Shown here: positions 13,610-13,866 of the stretch, one piece after another
Position numbering within the stretch: the stretch's first letter is position 1
How the letters are laid out: each line of letters starts with the position of its first letter
Assembly: GCA_013151365.1 (NCBI GenBank)
Contig: JAADIK010000027.1
Coordinates: forward strand, 1 to 13,866
Source: Deltaproteobacteria bacterium
GTDB taxonomy: Bacteria > Desulfobacterota > Desulfobulbia > Desulfobulbales > Desulfobulbaceae
DNA: 13,866 nt
Reading direction: 5' to 3'
Position numbers and translations under genes: made by a program
Notes under the pieces: generated by a model
What the model saw: only the letters and a program-made list of their open reading frames with translations
What the model was told of the DNA's origin: nothing
The model's database searches: none

Positions 13610-13777
13610 TTCAATTCTCCTTTTTTCATTCAATGCACACGGTAGTGCATGGCGTTCCACAGTGGGCGGCCTGCCCTTGCACGGCCGCCGGCCACACTTC
13701 ACGCCCATCTTTGACTTTTCGCAGGCCCGGTGCTAGCATGAAAATGCCAGGTCAACCGGACCCCATTTTTTTGGCTT
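13610..13777 (-). promoter_or_regulatory. Conserved structured leader of TonB receptor 2
   Basis: It is homologous to 8592-8758. Minus-strand elements are: hairpin CTGGCAT-TTTC-ATGCTAG (13750-13733); stem GGCGT (13705-13701) with ACGCC (13655-13651) enclosing GGCGGCC (13689-13683) with GGCCGCC (13671-13665), loop GTGCAAGGGCA; and hairpin ATGCAC-TACCGT-GTGCAT (13650-13633). Compared with the other leader, a G-C pair replaces an A-U pair in the first hairpin and an A-U replaces G-U in the last. The middle helix next to GGCGGCC is weaker here. Homology to the other leader stops at about 13777, where a different sequence begins. Confidence 0.55.
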
Positions 13778-13866
13778 AGGGCCTGTAAGAAAATAACAAG
13801 AACATCTTGCATCTCATCTTCAGGCCATCTTTGGCTACGGTGCAATCGCAAAATCCTCGACGTAGC
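13778..13866. repeat. Repeat-like intergenic sequence, cut by window edge
   Basis: It starts abruptly where homology between the two receptor leaders ends. It contains an inverted pair GGCCTG (13780-13785) / CAGGCC (13821-13826), short iterations of CATCTT, and a GGTGCAATCGCAAAATCC stretch of a kind that I remember as recurring between genes in Desulfobacterota. No gene is visible. Only one partial copy is present, so its repeat nature is inferred. Confidence 0.35.

Noticed and set aside
13733..13750. Sigma-54-like -24/-12 pattern (TGGCAT...TGCT) upstream of receptor 2
   Set aside because: The GG to GC distance is 11, not 12, and the homologous site before receptor 1 lacks both GG and GC. 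The hairpin reading explains both copies better.
1..13866. tRNA, rRNA, CRISPR array, IS transposase or integrase
   Set aside because: I saw no cloverleaf with a CCA-type end, no rRNA core sequence, no regularly spaced direct repeats and no transposase-like protein.

Overview
The window is a single minus-strand gene block for handling corrinoids (vitamin B12-type cofactors). In transcription order, from high to low coordinates, it reads: TonB-dependent receptor 2 (11570-13609), cbiZ (10009-11196), periplasmic binding protein 2 (8903-10024), TonB-dependent receptor 1 (6546-8591), periplasmic binding protein 1 (5298-6413), a radical SAM/SPASM protein (4261-5301), a CobN-type chelatase large subunit (452-4225), and the start of a CbiK-type cobaltochelatase (1-432, cut by the window edge). 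No plus-strand gene is convincing; long plus-strand frames are shadows.

The host looks like an anaerobic Gram-negative bacterium, most plausibly of the Desulfobacterota (former deltaproteobacteria). The reasons are the outer-membrane TonB receptors, an anaerobic-pathway CbiK, an archaeal-type salvage enzyme CbiZ, an oxygen-sensitive radical SAM enzyme, moderately high GC, and dispersed palindromic intergenic repeats. This is inference; there is no rRNA or other marker in the window.

The likely working order is: a receptor brings a corrinoid across the outer membrane, a binding protein carries it through the periplasm, an ABC permease/ATPase not seen here moves it inside, and CbiZ trims the nucleotide-loop side so that it can be rebuilt. 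CobN, CbiK and the radical SAM protein deal with the metal/tetrapyrrole side or with something not yet known. CobS/CobT-like (or ChlI/ChlD-like) partners of CobN are absent, as are BtuC/BtuD.

The locus carries a tandem duplication: receptor + leader + binding protein are present twice, and the junction still holds the first eight codons of the radical SAM gene behind the second binding-protein copy. CbiZ exists in only one unit. Both receptor genes share a 165-nt leader with conserved, partly covarying stem-loops, a candidate cis-regulatory RNA. Three related palindromic repeats ending in TCACGGATTCAGG lie between genes; the longest (217 bp) has inverted ends like a miniature transposable element, and the shortest supplies the last codons and stop of the radical SAM gene. 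A different repeat-like sequence runs off the right edge.
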